Of a DNA stretch of 64,000 nucleotides, positions 1 through 12,900 are shown one piece after another. Both the position numbers and the translations under genes were made by a program. The notes under the pieces were generated by a model. The model was not told the DNA's origin. It made no database searches and saw only the letters and a program-made list of their open reading frames with translations. This stretch comes from Macrosoma leucophasiata (taxonomy: Eukaryota > Arthropoda > Insecta > Lepidoptera > Hedylidae), in assembly GCA_036365455.1 (NCBI GenBank), contig JAWQUS010000023.1:1488001-1552000 (forward strand). Reading direction: 5' to 3'. Numbering within the stretch: position 1 is the first letter of the stretch; each line of letters starts with the position of its first letter.

Positions 1-29
1 ACTCCAGCCGAAAGAAGTCCACTGCTGGA

Positions 30-228
30 CAAAGCCTTCCCCAAAGACGCCCACAATAGCATTGTGCGTCGTTAGTGGAGAATATGCCCTAAGCGCCACG
101 CTTGGCAAGCGGATTGGTGATCCCAGTAGCAGTTCTTACTACCACCTATTGGAATGGTTTGACCGCCATTGTTCGGTTGACTGACTGCGCTAGGAGAAGA
201 ATTCTCTTCCTCTCCTCCTTAATGTAAT
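30..228 (-). repeat. Unclassified repeat, AGAATTCTTC family, copy 1
   Basis: The complement (GAGAATTCTTCTCCTAGCGC ... AATGGCGGTCAAACC ... CAATCCGCTTGCCAAGCGTG) recurs at 52960-53118 and, more diverged, at 38222-38362 (both in intron 10 of genes 3 and 2). Confidence 0.55.
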
Positions 229-232
229 GAAA

Positions 233-505
233 TTGGCAAACAAGCATGCAGTTCACATTGATATTAAGTGATGACTGCAGCCTATAGACAGACACCCACA
301 CAAAGACCAAGGTCAAAGTGCAGATGCGTTACCACTCCAGAGGCCTAAGGTGTTACGCCTCTGTGCCGGAAATTACAGGGCCGTACATTACCACCTGACC
401 GGAACACGATAGTGCTGGAACACTACCATTTAGCGGTAAGTGTATTAGGTAATGCGGTGGTGCCTATGCCCGCGAGCTCCGTCACTGGAGCTCTACCATC
501 AGTAA
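233..505 (-). repeat. Poly(A)-tailed ~290-bp repeat, copy
   Basis: Window-wide family. In its own direction it starts ACTGGTGGTAGAGCTCCAGT and ends TTGTTTGCCACTTC-AATTACAT plus an A-run. No coding frame, no TIR and no clear tRNA B-box, so SINE or LINE-tail origin is open. This copy is nearly complete. Confidence 0.75.
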
Positions 506-554
506 AACTGTGACTAGTGTGTCTTGCCAATAATGAAATAACATACGGAACTGA

Positions 555-755
555 CATGATCACTCACCGTGGGCCTCATAACAAGGCTCAAGGTCACTCA
601 AAAAGCAATATAAAGAGCTATCCTCGGAGTTTCCCTGCAAGATCGAATCAGAAATGAAGAGATCCGCATGAGAACCAAAGTAACGTACATAGCCCACGCA
701 AAACTCAAGTGGGAGTGGGCAGAGCACATGGCCCAGAGTGTGGCAACGCCTCTAC
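555..755 (+). mobile_element. Second RTE-like family, C-terminal fragment, copy 1
   Basis: One frame reads GVSLQDRIRNEEIRMRTKVT and KLKWEWAEHMAQSV, the conserved end of a non-LTR ORF2 (usual form KLKWQWAGHIARR). It is broken by a stop upstream. Confidence 0.65.
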
Positions 756-918
756 ATTGAAATTTCTAATTTTAATGTAGACGTTTATAAGCTAGGCTAC
801 AGTATCTATTCACTTACCCTCGATCTAAATTGTATGGTATTTAGTGAATTCATGACACAAATGCAATAAAAAATAGCGATATAAAGAAGTGGAAAAGAAT
901 AAAGAGCAGTGAACTTAC

Positions 919-3900
919 TCAGGTGTTGGCAGAGTTATTCCATCCAAATCTTGGTACCACACGTGCAGTGCTGGTAACAACATGCCGAGAAGAATAAGAA
1001 TGGAGAATACCAGCTTCCTGCCAGCATTCCTGGTTGCAAAGTAGGCGATTGTACCTAAGATGAACAGCTGCATGTCAGATGCTACGTGCCTGAAAAAAGA
1101 ATATCTCATCTGGGGTGCGAACGTATCTCGAAGTTGTCAACATTGTTATTTCTGTAAATTTTTATGTATTTGTATCTCCCTACGAATAATAATGTAAGGA
1201 AGTTGTTCGAGCCACCAATAGACGCAGTCGACCAATAGGCCACACGACTGCCACCATAGACACTACGGCGGCCACCGCGACCACCACACAAATTGTGAGA
1301 CGTCATCGGGCTGCGACATCATTGGTGGACGTATGACTTCCGCTAGCCAATGACATCACTGGCTCGGCCACGGGTGGTAGGGCCATCAAGAAACTCGAAG
1401 ACCGTTAGAACTAGGGAGAACCGATGAGATCGCTTTTCAAACCGCATTAAAACTGTAACTGCCTCGGTAGCCTAGTGGTAGCAGGCCACTACTACTACGC
1501 TGAGGTCCTGGGTTCGATTCCCGGATAGGGGGTTATCAGAGATAATGGTGAAAAAGCCTTTATCTCTGGTTCTATTGGGATTTTTCCATTTTCTGGAAAT
1601 TTCCCAGTACCTCAAAGTTTGGTAATGTGCCCGGAGATATCAACAGGCTCGCCACCTGTTACATGGGCCAAAACGTAACCGGCGAATCGTGGGTGTTTGC
1701 ATGTATGCTTGAATGCATGCATTTACCTCTGCCTACCCCTTCGGGGATTACAGGCGTGAAGTTACGTACGTTACTTGTATCTTTACGCATAATTATACGC
1801 AAGTTGTTATAAAATTTCGCATTTAATTTAAATCTCCATCAAGTCGACGAGGACATCGCAAGGCCCTCGAGTTTACAGAAGTCTAACTACTAGGGTTATT
1901 ACATGGCACGGTATTCGGGGTCCGGCAGAAAGGGTGGGCGTGGCTTCGCACTGGGTTGCCGCTTATTACACTGTCCGGTCGACAGGACCCGGGCCGCTCC
2001 GGTCGCCCTAATTAGGGACCCTAACTCCCTAAATGTTATTACACTACCCTGGCCCTTGCTATCGGACCCTGAATACCATGTCGTGTAATAGGCCTATATA
2101 TAGAAAACGAAAAAAAAAAAAAAATATCGGTGCGTTACATGTAGGGGAGGTAGCCTAAATAACATTTTTTTTTATGTTTTTATTACCACTTTGTCGGCGT
2201 GATTAAGGTGTATACATGTGCCAAATTTCAAGTACCATTAGTTTTTGCGCTAAACCGCGGACGGACAAACAGACAGACGATACGGACGGATTCACTTACC
2301 AAGTTGGGAATACGCAGTAGCTATTCTCAAGCACATAGTTGTTGATGTACAGAAGGTGGCTCCACCAGTACTGTCGGCAGTCAGCCACGGGCTGATTGAT
2401 CACATATCTATGCCACAATGGACCAGAACCGAGATGTCGCATCCAAGTTGCTTGGAATCCCACTAATAAACCACATATTGTTGTTAATCTGAAATATACA
2501 AGTTACAAGGTTAAACAAGAACTTAAAGAAGGTAGGTAGGTTAGGTAAGGTAAGGTACGGAGCTCGCGGGCGTAGGCACCACCGCATTACCTAATTTACT
2601 TGCCGCTAAATGGTAGTGTTCAGCACTATCGTGTTCCGGTCAGGTGGTAATGTACGGCCCTGTAATTTCCGGCACAGAGGCATAACACCTTAGGCCTCAG
2701 GAATGGTAACGCATCTGCATTTTGATCGTGGTCTTTGTGTGGGTGTCTATAGGCTGCAGTCATCACTTAACATCAATGTGAACTGCATGCTTGTTTGCCA
2801 CTTCGATTACATAAAAAAAAGCCTATCTACCTATGTATATTCACGCCAAGTCCCTTACGGGGTAGGCAGAGAGAGTGGAGCGTCAGGTATCCCGGTCCAG
2901 ACACACCTCCCGTGCTTCATGCACGCCGATTTCTAAGACTTTTAACCCCACCATCAGACAGTAAGGTTATATAGTTAAAGAAGGTCTTCAGTTATATATA
3001 GTGTAGTAACACCAAATGGACTTTTTTATGTTATGGAAGTGGCAAGCAAGCATGCAGTTCACATTGATCTTAAGTGATGACTGCAGCCTATAGACACAAA
3101 GACCAAGGTCAAAATGCAGATGCGTTACCACTTCTGATGCCTTAGGTGTGATGCCTCTGTGCCGGCAATTACAGGGCCGTACATTACCACCTGATCAGAA
3201 CACGATAGTGCTGAACACTACCATTTAGCGGTAAGTATATTAGGTAATGTGGTGGTGCCTACGCCCGCTAGCTCCGTCACTTGAGCTCTACCACCAGTAA
3301 AAAATTAAAAAAAATTACATACATCTCATTTTTACTTTCTAATAAAGCACACACACACACACAAGTCACTGACTCACGACTTTCGGAAATTCAGAGATTA
3401 TTTAAAAATGACCGCAGATTGACCCAAAAATTTCATTTATTTTGTATTCATTAATTCAATAACAATTTACATCCAAGCTTAAAACATTTTTTAATGAAAA
3501 TTGTAAAGGGACGAATTGACCATTGTTAACCGTTTTGTTTAAATTTTATTTATTTTTAAGTTATTTGTTACAACAACGTAGAACTAAAGTAGCATCGTTA
3601 CAAACCTCTGTGGTTTTTTGGATGCACTGTTATTATTTGCCAAGTGTATGTTCTTTCTATATGATAGAAAAAAAAAAAAAAAAAAAACATTGTATTTCAA
3701 ATAACCGATAAGTATAAATTAGTTAATTACAGATGCATAATTCAATCAATCACACGGAACCAATTTCATCTAGGTAGTACAATTACACAGATGACGAAAA
3801 TGTGTGAAGAATACGACGTCGATTTATCTTTAAACTAAGGTAGGCAATGTCCAATATAATATATAATAATAATAATAATGGCAACCCATTATACGTCCCA

Positions 3901-6900
3901 CTGCTGGGCACGAGTCTCTCCCGTTTTTTGGGGGGAGGCCTGGAGCTTACTCCACCACGCTGCTCCAATGTGGATTGGTGGAGGTGGGTGGGTTAGTGGC
4001 CAACCCACTGTCGGATGTTTTCAAACCGCCCATAAGGCCTCCGACAAGGTTTAACGACTGCTATCTATCGATAGCAACCGGGACCGACGGCTTAACGTGC
4101 CCTCCGAAGCACGGAATCGCGCATTTAATTTGCCACTAGCGGTCACCCATCACACTACCCGACCGCGCCCGTAGTGCTTAACCGAGGAGATCGCTTACGA
4201 TCTACACCAGCCGCTGGGCCATGCGCGCTTCGCTTTCCAATATAATATTATAGGTATATTATTATGTAATGATAGGTAATAATCAATACAAAGGTATAAC
4301 AAGACAGTAAAAATTGAGTGTAAGTTACGGAATAATAGACAAATAGTAGAAATCGAATTTTACAATAATAAAAATCATGAAATAACTAAAGTTCAATCAG
4401 ATAACCAAATACCACAAGCTTCAATACCACAAGGCAGTGTAATAGGATGTTTGCTTTTTCTCATTTACATCAATGATTTACCTAAAGTTATTCAAGATAC
4501 ATGCGTTTTATTTGCAGATGACGTATCAATATTAACCTCATGTGAAAATAACATAAAAATAAACCAAAAGCTGGATTCAATATTAGACAAAATTACTTTC
4601 TGGATGAACAACAAAAGCCTTGAAATTAATTACACTAAAACCAAAATTATCACTTTTCACCCCCGCCAAAAAGCACCTTTACCAATAAAATATAACTACA
4701 ATTCATTCAATTTAGAAATAGTAAATTCATTCACCTTGCTTGGCTTAGTAATAGATACACATATAAATTGGAAACAACACATACAACATATTAGAAATAA
4801 AATTTCGAAATTTTATTTATGCCCTATGGGAAATAAAAAAGACAACAGATCTTAAATCATCACTAGCTACTTACTACGCATATGCCTACTCATGGTTTAC
4901 TTACGGGATAATTATGTGGGGAAATAGTACGTGACATGCCTACATTCTTTACATTGCAGAAAAAAATAATCCGAATATTAGCTAACATAAAACAAGAAAC
5001 CAGTTGTGTACCCCATTTTAAAGAGCTAAAAATGCTCACATTACCTTCCATATATATTTTAGAAACATGTTTTGTTAAAACCTATCCAGCCTTTTACACA
5101 AGACGCGCAGACATCCCTACAAATCACCTACTACGACACCAAAATAGACTAATGCTCCCTACCTCCCGTCTAGCCAGCCATTCGTCAAGTCCTTTTGTTA
5201 TGAGTATAAAAATATATAATAATTAAATTACATTAAAAAACGAAACAAACTACAATACATTCATTAAAAATATCAAACAATAACTCATCGATAAATGTTA
5301 CTATAATATTCAGGATTATTTGAGCGAAACCTTCAAATGATATAAATTTTTAACCTAAATAAATGATAATATTTAACTTTCCCCTTATTACATAAGCTTC
5401 CCCTCTTATGTTGCTATACCCTAACAGGGTGTCATTGTGCAATACCACCTATGTACCCATATGACATAACGCAATAAATAATTTTAATTTGGAATAATCG
5501 CCTGTACACACTTAACGATTACACCCTTTATATATACCTACATAGTGTACATACCTATAATTAATATACTATGTATACTAATACCCCTTTATTCATAAAC
5601 GTATTTTAGCTAAAGTGTTGCTAATCTCTCCTTTGTCTTTTTCTATCCTGCACATTTGACAATGCAACTGACAAAGACAAAGCATTCTATAGCTAAAACG
5701 TATCTAATGTACGTTTATGAATAAGGGGGTTAGTGTATATTAATAATAGATATAAATAAATCAAATACGCTTACACTCACAGCCCCACAGTAGGTATAAA
5801 CCTGTCATATCATTGTGTGTGGTAAATAAAGGCTTATTTAATCATTTAATTTAATTTAAGTGTACATACCTCAACCATCTCACGAAGATCATCTTCGGCA
5901 CTGTATTCCATGGGATGGGGTTCTTCTCACTCCGTACTTCTAAAGGATAAATCATGAGGAATCCGGATAACACGAAGAATATTTGTACCAATACCAGACT
6001 GCTGGAGCATAGCCGGTGGAAATATACTTCGTATGTCTAAAAACATCTAAAATATACCGTCTTGAAAGATTCACCTGGTGGTAGAGCTCCAGTGACGGAG
6101 CTCGCGGGCGTAGGCACCACCGCATTACCTAATATACTTGCCGCTAAATGGTAGTGTTCAGCACTATCGTGTTCCGGTCAGGTGGTAATGTACGGCCCTA
6201 TAATTTCCGGCACAGAGGCATAACACCTTAGGCCTCAGGAGTGGTAACGCATCTGCATTTTGATCGTGGTCTTTGTGTGGGTGTCTATAGGCTGCAGTCA
6301 TCACTTAACATCAATGTGAACTGCATGCTTGTTTGCCACTTCGATTACATAAAAAAAAAAAAAAAAAAATTCACCACTTTGAGTTCGAGGGCGTAGGCAC
6401 CTCCGCATTACCTAATTTATCTGCAGTTAATGGTAGTGTCCAGCAATACCGTGCTCCGGTTAGATGGTAATGTATGGCCCCGATATAATCTCAGAGACAT
6501 GACAACTTAGGTCTCAGGGGTGGCATGGCATCTGCATTTTGTTTTCTGTTTTTTTAGAAATTAATGAAAAAACGGAAAGAAAAATTTGACTTCGGGCAGG
6601 GATCGAACCTGCGACTTCAGGATAACCAGTCCAGCCGCTTTACCACTAAGTGAGACTTCGGTAGTTTAGTTACTTTCGGTAGTTTTTTCTTTAATTTCTA
6701 AAGTTTACTCGCATGTGTCATTGCGAAAAATAAGTAGTACAATTTTAGTTTTTTGGTAGATGTATTTATGCTGCAGTCGTCACTTAACATCAATGTGAGA
6801 TGTATGCTTGTTTGCCACCTTCGTTACTTAAAAAAAAACTAAAAAGTGAAAAATAACACAACACAGATTTAAAAACCTAAGATAAATGTACGTACGTTAC

Positions 6901-9900
6901 ACTTTTGCCGCCCATTAAAGAATCCTTTATTCTACTAGCTATGCCCGCAACTTCGTCGTGAGAATTTATGATGTTCAGTATCTACCCGGACGAAGTCGTG
7001 GGCGCAGCTAGTATAAAAGCAGCCTAAGTTACTCCTTATTACATAAGCTATCTACCAATGAAAATCCCGTCAAAATCGGTAACGCCGTTCCTGAGATTAG
7101 CGGGGACAGACAAACAGATAGACCGACAAAAATTGTAAAAAATGTTGTTTTGGTATATGTACCGTGTATACATAGGCATTTAGTAAAAAGCGGTTATTTT
7201 TATATTACAAACAGACGCTCTAATTTTATTTATTTGTATAAAAATAAAATGTAATACGAAATGTTTGTATTTGGTTTTTTTTTTTGTAGATAAATTTCGA
7301 AGAAGAACCCAGATTTCAGTGCTATCGTTATACAGGGTTAATTTAAATTTCAATTTGCGCATCAACTCTTACATGCAGCCTCTCGACATCCCCAATATTA
7401 CATGTTACGACTTTTTACAAATCTTGATGTCAACAAAAAAAAAATTTTTTTCTTTAATTTATGAAGGTTTACAAATTTAAAGTTTCTCATACAAATTTAT
7501 TTTTTGAAATTCTTCATTCCGTTTTTTTTTTTTAATTTCTATAATTCACTCGCATGTGTTATGAAAAAAATTGCGAAAAATAAATATTACAGTTTGAAAA
7601 ACTATTCATTTTACTACAGAAGATGTACAGCATGTTCTTTGGGAGTGTGTCCGTAACGCAACCTACAGACATTTAAGTTTTGAAAGAGCTATGGATATCG
7701 GCCTTAGTACGATAATAGTTGGTTGGCAGAACCAACATCAGAGAGAGCCAAGCTATTATATAATTTACTTGTTTTAGGTTTGAATTAATGTGTATATTTT
7801 TTTGTATGTTGATTTGTCTCAATAGGGCGATGTGGTCGCTCAGCGACAAAACCCTTCAAATAAATAAAAAAAAAAAAGTCGTAGAACAAACGTTTTTTGG
7901 GATTGATGCAGAGAGACTGCCTGCAAGAGGTGATGAGCTAATTTCTATTAACCCTGTGTATGTAGGTATATACTAGCTGCCCCGGCGAACATATCGCTTA
8001 AACAGTATAAAAAGATAAAAAGTGGTAGAGCACCAGTGACGGTTGCTAATGCTATGACAATATAAACAAGTTTGTATAAAGTTTTTTTTTATGTAACTTA
8101 AGTGGCAAACAAGCATGCAGTTCACATTGATGTTAAGTGATGACTGCAGCCTATAGACACTTAGGTACTCTAAGACCAAGGTCAAAATGCAAATGCGTTA
8201 CCACTCCAGAGGCCTAAGGTGTTATGCCTCTGTGCCGGAAATTGCAGGGCCGTACATAAAGTTGAGACCGATATTAGTACCTACCTACCTTTTCAAATGT
8301 ATGTGGATCAGCGGTATATCCAGCCGTAATGAGCAGTGTCATGTGCGCATACAGCATAAGTGCCATTGCCACTGTTCTGAAAATAAATGTAAACATATTG
8401 TTATTTTAGCAATTCAATACCTATTCATCAATTGTACTTCATTAAAAATATATGTATTTTTTTAAATAGATACTCGTATAAATAACGAAGGGGACAAACA
8501 GGCATGCAGTTCACATTGATTTTAATGCACTGCCGACGATGACTGCAGCGCTGCAGTAGGGGTCAAAATTCAGATGCGTTACCACCCCTAAGACCTTAGT
8601 TGTTGTCTCTATGATAGTTATTACGGGGCCATACATTACCATATGCGATACGAGGAGGACGATAGTGCTGAACACTACGATTTGGCGGCAGATAGATTAA
8701 GTAATGCGGTGGTGCCTACGCCCTCGAGTTCGTACACTGAAAATCTACCACCAGTAATACATACATTACATATGTAAATCTAGTATGTATTACATAACAT
8801 AAATAGAATCTTTATTTAAAGAAAAATGGAAAGAAAAATTTGACTTCAGGCGAGACTCGAACTCGCGGCCTACTGGGAATCTAGTCCAGTCGCTCTTCTT
8901 CTTCGTCTATTATATCGGTTGCCTAACTAGCATGGTTGGCAATAGATGGCGCTACTGCTACCATAAAGCAAGGCAATAAATGTGAAGGAAAGATTTGACA
9001 AATCGGGCAGGACTTCAGTAGCTCAATTGGAAGAGCGGCTGGACTAGATTCCCAGTAGGCCGCGAGTTCGAGTCTCGCCTGAAGTCAAATTTTTCTTTCC
9101 ATTTTTCTTTAAATAAAAATATATTTCACAAGCATGTGTTAATGCGAAATAATATAAAACCAATTATTAAAAAATCGGTCATTTGTAGAATCAGTCATTT
9201 CTAGAATCAGTCATTTGTAGAATCGGTCATTTCCATTTCAAAACTCGGTCAATTCTAGACTATGTAGTCATTTCGTGAATCAGTAATTCCTAGACTAAAC
9301 CAGAACACACATTATTATACTTTTCATACATCGTTCATAATATGTGTCATATTGACCCTATTTTTAAAATGTATCCTTCGACCTCACGATAGCCTCGCAG
9401 TGAAATGGGCCAAAAAAATCGCTACTCTGAAAAGGCTTTTAATCTTAGGTCAAACTGTGAACTTACTTTACTCCGTGAAACCCTTGAAAACTCTGGGATC
9501 TTGCATTTTCCAATTTCGCTGAGAACAGTTGCTTCAGATTTCCAAACATTGAGAAACTCATCAAATATTTATCTGAAATACGTCATACAAGTTTTATTTA
9601 CGTACGTAAACTTAACTTCACGCCTGGAATCCCGAAGGGATAGGCAGAGGTAAATGCATACATGCAAATAGCCACGATTCGCCAAGATTACGTTTAGGCC
9701 CATGTAACAGGTGGCGAGCCTATTAACATTTCCGGGCACACTACCAAACTTCGAGGTATAGGGAAACTGCCAGGAAATGAAAAAATCCCAGAACCAGAGA
9801 TAAAGGATTTAACACCGTTATCTCTAATATTCCCCGACCCGGGAATCGAACCCAGGACCCCAGCCTAGTAGTAGTGGCTTGCTACCACCAGGTTACTGAG

Positions 9901-12900
9901 GCAGTTAAGTTTTATTTGATTTTAATTAACATGATAGATATTATGTGAGTTAAATATGAAGGTTTAAAAATAAATTAAAATAAAAAGCATGAGATCCTTA
10001 TCCTTTTTTTATTGTATAAAACAAGCACTAGTATATTAACTAGCTAAAGCTGAATTTTTTGCAGAGATGCGTGCAAAGAATCACAAAACCATGAATATAA
10101 AACCAGGAAAATCTAACCTCAATTATCTCTCATAATTACAAAGCAAAAGATAGACTTCAAGTGAATGTATTATTTATTTAAATACTAAATTCCGTGTGAA
10201 TAATTAAGAAATTAGATCCTTATCTAACTTAAAGAAATCTGCTAAAATTAGAGCAGGATGTGAGATGTCACAATAACTTTAAGAAAAGTCGTGGTGCAAC
10301 CCAGGCTTATTTACTGATTTATGAAACCAGTTAAACTACTCCAAGAAAACGCGAGCATCGTTATTGATTACAAAAATAAAATTCTGGTTGGTAATATTAG
10401 CCCGTACCTACAGACAGTAAGAGCCGTAAAGGTTTTATAGGATAGACGAACACTATGAATGTATAATAAAGAGTAAATAATAAGCAATCGGACAGCTATC
10501 GAAAATAAATGTAAACTATGATTAGAATTAATGTTTGTAAAATAATACGATGACTCATTAAACATTTTCGTGAAATTTTAATGATTTATATTTTTAAATT
10601 GCAATATAAAATGTAGTAATCTTAATATTTTGTATCTGTGCTCCATGTTGAACGAAACATCAATCACAGGACGTGACGTCATACGTACAACAAATATATT
10701 TAACACAGTTATTTACACGAAAAATGAGTTACACGAAATTCAACAAAATTAATTTGCACTTGGTTAGTCGTATGGAATTAAAAGCTTCACTTTGACTGCG
10801 AACAGTTGACGTCACATTGTTCAGTGTCATTCGGCACCATTTGCGCGGCATTTTTGAAATTATAAAATGTATGTGCAGTTTGTGGTACTGAAACATATTT
10901 TAAATAATAAAATTAATATCTTTTATGGTTAAATAAACGTATAAAGAATAATTTTAGACACATTCTCAAAAGTTGTGCGTTTCCCTATTATGGATTATTA
11001 ACATATACCTAAATAAAAACTCACCAATCTTAGGAGCTACAGTTATAAATTTGATTTTTTCCTTATACATGTCATAAGAGGTTCCGAGAATGTTTACCAT
11101 TACAATACATACAATGATAACAGCCATAAACCAGTCTGTAGCATCTTTTTCTATTTTATGGTCAGATTTATCACAGTTAAACAAGTGAACCACTTTTGCC
11201 CTTAATTTATACTCTTTCCACATATAATCACTAAGGCATGCCTCAAGGATGTCATGTAGATCCTCATTATTTAATGGTTTATTTTGATCCATAAACGGTG
11301 TACACGACTTTGTTAAACATACAGCTCTGTCAATAATTGAATAATTATAGTGTTTAACCACATGTTTTGAATACTCCTGAAAATGAAATAAACTTTAATT
11401 CTTATTTCTTTTGCTAGATATTAAACCATGACACTGTTTAAAATTTAAGGTAATGTTAATATTTGTGCATATATATTTTTTTATACGAACATTTGTTTAA
11501 TTTGTCCAAAGAGCAACGTGGCCCACCGGTCGCGGCGGACCGGAGGGGAGTAGCCATAACGGGTATTACCGATGCTAAACAGTCTGTCATTTTTGTGGGA
11601 GGAAATGCGTGCAACACACACGCACACTACAAAAATCGTCTATTACTACGAAACTCACACCATGACTTTAACAAAAAACAGAAACAATTTCACGCACACA
11701 TTTAAACATCTAGGCGACAGGTATAGGCCCATTTGGGCTTGTACTTTGACAGAGGGGAAAGCCTGCATATGGCTACTCCCCTCCGGTGTTGGTGTCTAAA
11801 TGTGAGTAATGATGGCGGTGGGTCATTCTCTGAGTTCGTGCAAATCGGGTGTCCTGGGTTATAAAAAAAAAAGTATTAATATATTACATATTTTTTATTT
11901 ATCAAACGAAGCATTTGGTATTGAGCTAGACTTTGCACGTAAAATAAACTCGTAATTTTATCAATTTATAATTAAAAAAAAACATAAACCGGTCAAAATG
12001 TCACTACCTTCCGTGTCCCAAACCCATGTTTTTAGCTTTCGCTGCCGATATTTTGGTGAAGTTGATAATTCACTATCTTGATGATATTACATATTATTAC
12101 ATACATTATGAGGAAACATTATAAATTTTTTTACAAATACAAACATCTTTGTTGAGTCAAAAAAAAATAAACAAATTTTGTCACGGGAAATTGGTCCTTA
12201 CCCTCAGCAAAAATGGAATTGATAAAATGTCCTGTATGTGTCGACCTAACTCAGTGCCTGCCCGTACCTTACGTTCGCGCGCCATTCAGTAGACCAAGAG
12301 ACTTGAAAGTGAACAGCCCCGCGTTGGCGTAAGAAAAAAAAACGTTATTTTGTCGTCGAAGAGACTGTTTGTCACGGAATCGTCATCTTTACCATCACGT
12401 AAGTTTCAAGGTAAGCGATGAGTTTAAATGTTTTTTTTCTTTTTTAACGCAACGGATATAGAGTCTAAATATTCTAGTTTTGTGTTAAAAAGCAAATGCT
12501 TCCCTACTTACGTGGCTAAAAATATAAATGTCGCAAAAGGTCACTACCCTCAGTGTCATCACCTTCGTTTACCATCAGTTTTTAAACTGAAGGTAATGAT
12601 CACAGATTGAGGGTAATGATAAAATTACACGTGATTTAATTTTTGTTTTATAGTATGTACTTATTCATCATTATCATCGTCATAATATTAATCATTATTA
12701 TTGTATAATCTTCTTTCTTCTTCTTTCTTCTTGCTCTCACTTTGGTGACTGATCACGAACTTTGTTATTGTAAATTCTTCTTGACAAAAAGCTTACACCG
12801 TCAAAATATCAATATTTTAAAATAATTTATGTATTTATGCATCGTAGTTTATGCCCTTGAACTGTAATAATAAGGTTTGGTATGTACACTTTTTGAATAT

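Noticed and set aside
1461..1530. Possible tRNA gene with good A and B boxes
   Set aside because: The anticodon and acceptor arms do not pair, and the sequence continues into a repeated SINE body. The same holds for 58790, 61882 and the other tRNA-like heads.
2703..2936. Frame beginning MVTHLHFD, also seen at 21768, 33400 and 35152
   Set aside because: It comes from the poly(A)-tailed repeat and recurs wherever that repeat is in the same orientation.
9172..9240. CRISPR-like array of short repeats
   Set aside because: The repeats are directly adjacent without unique spacers, and this is animal DNA.
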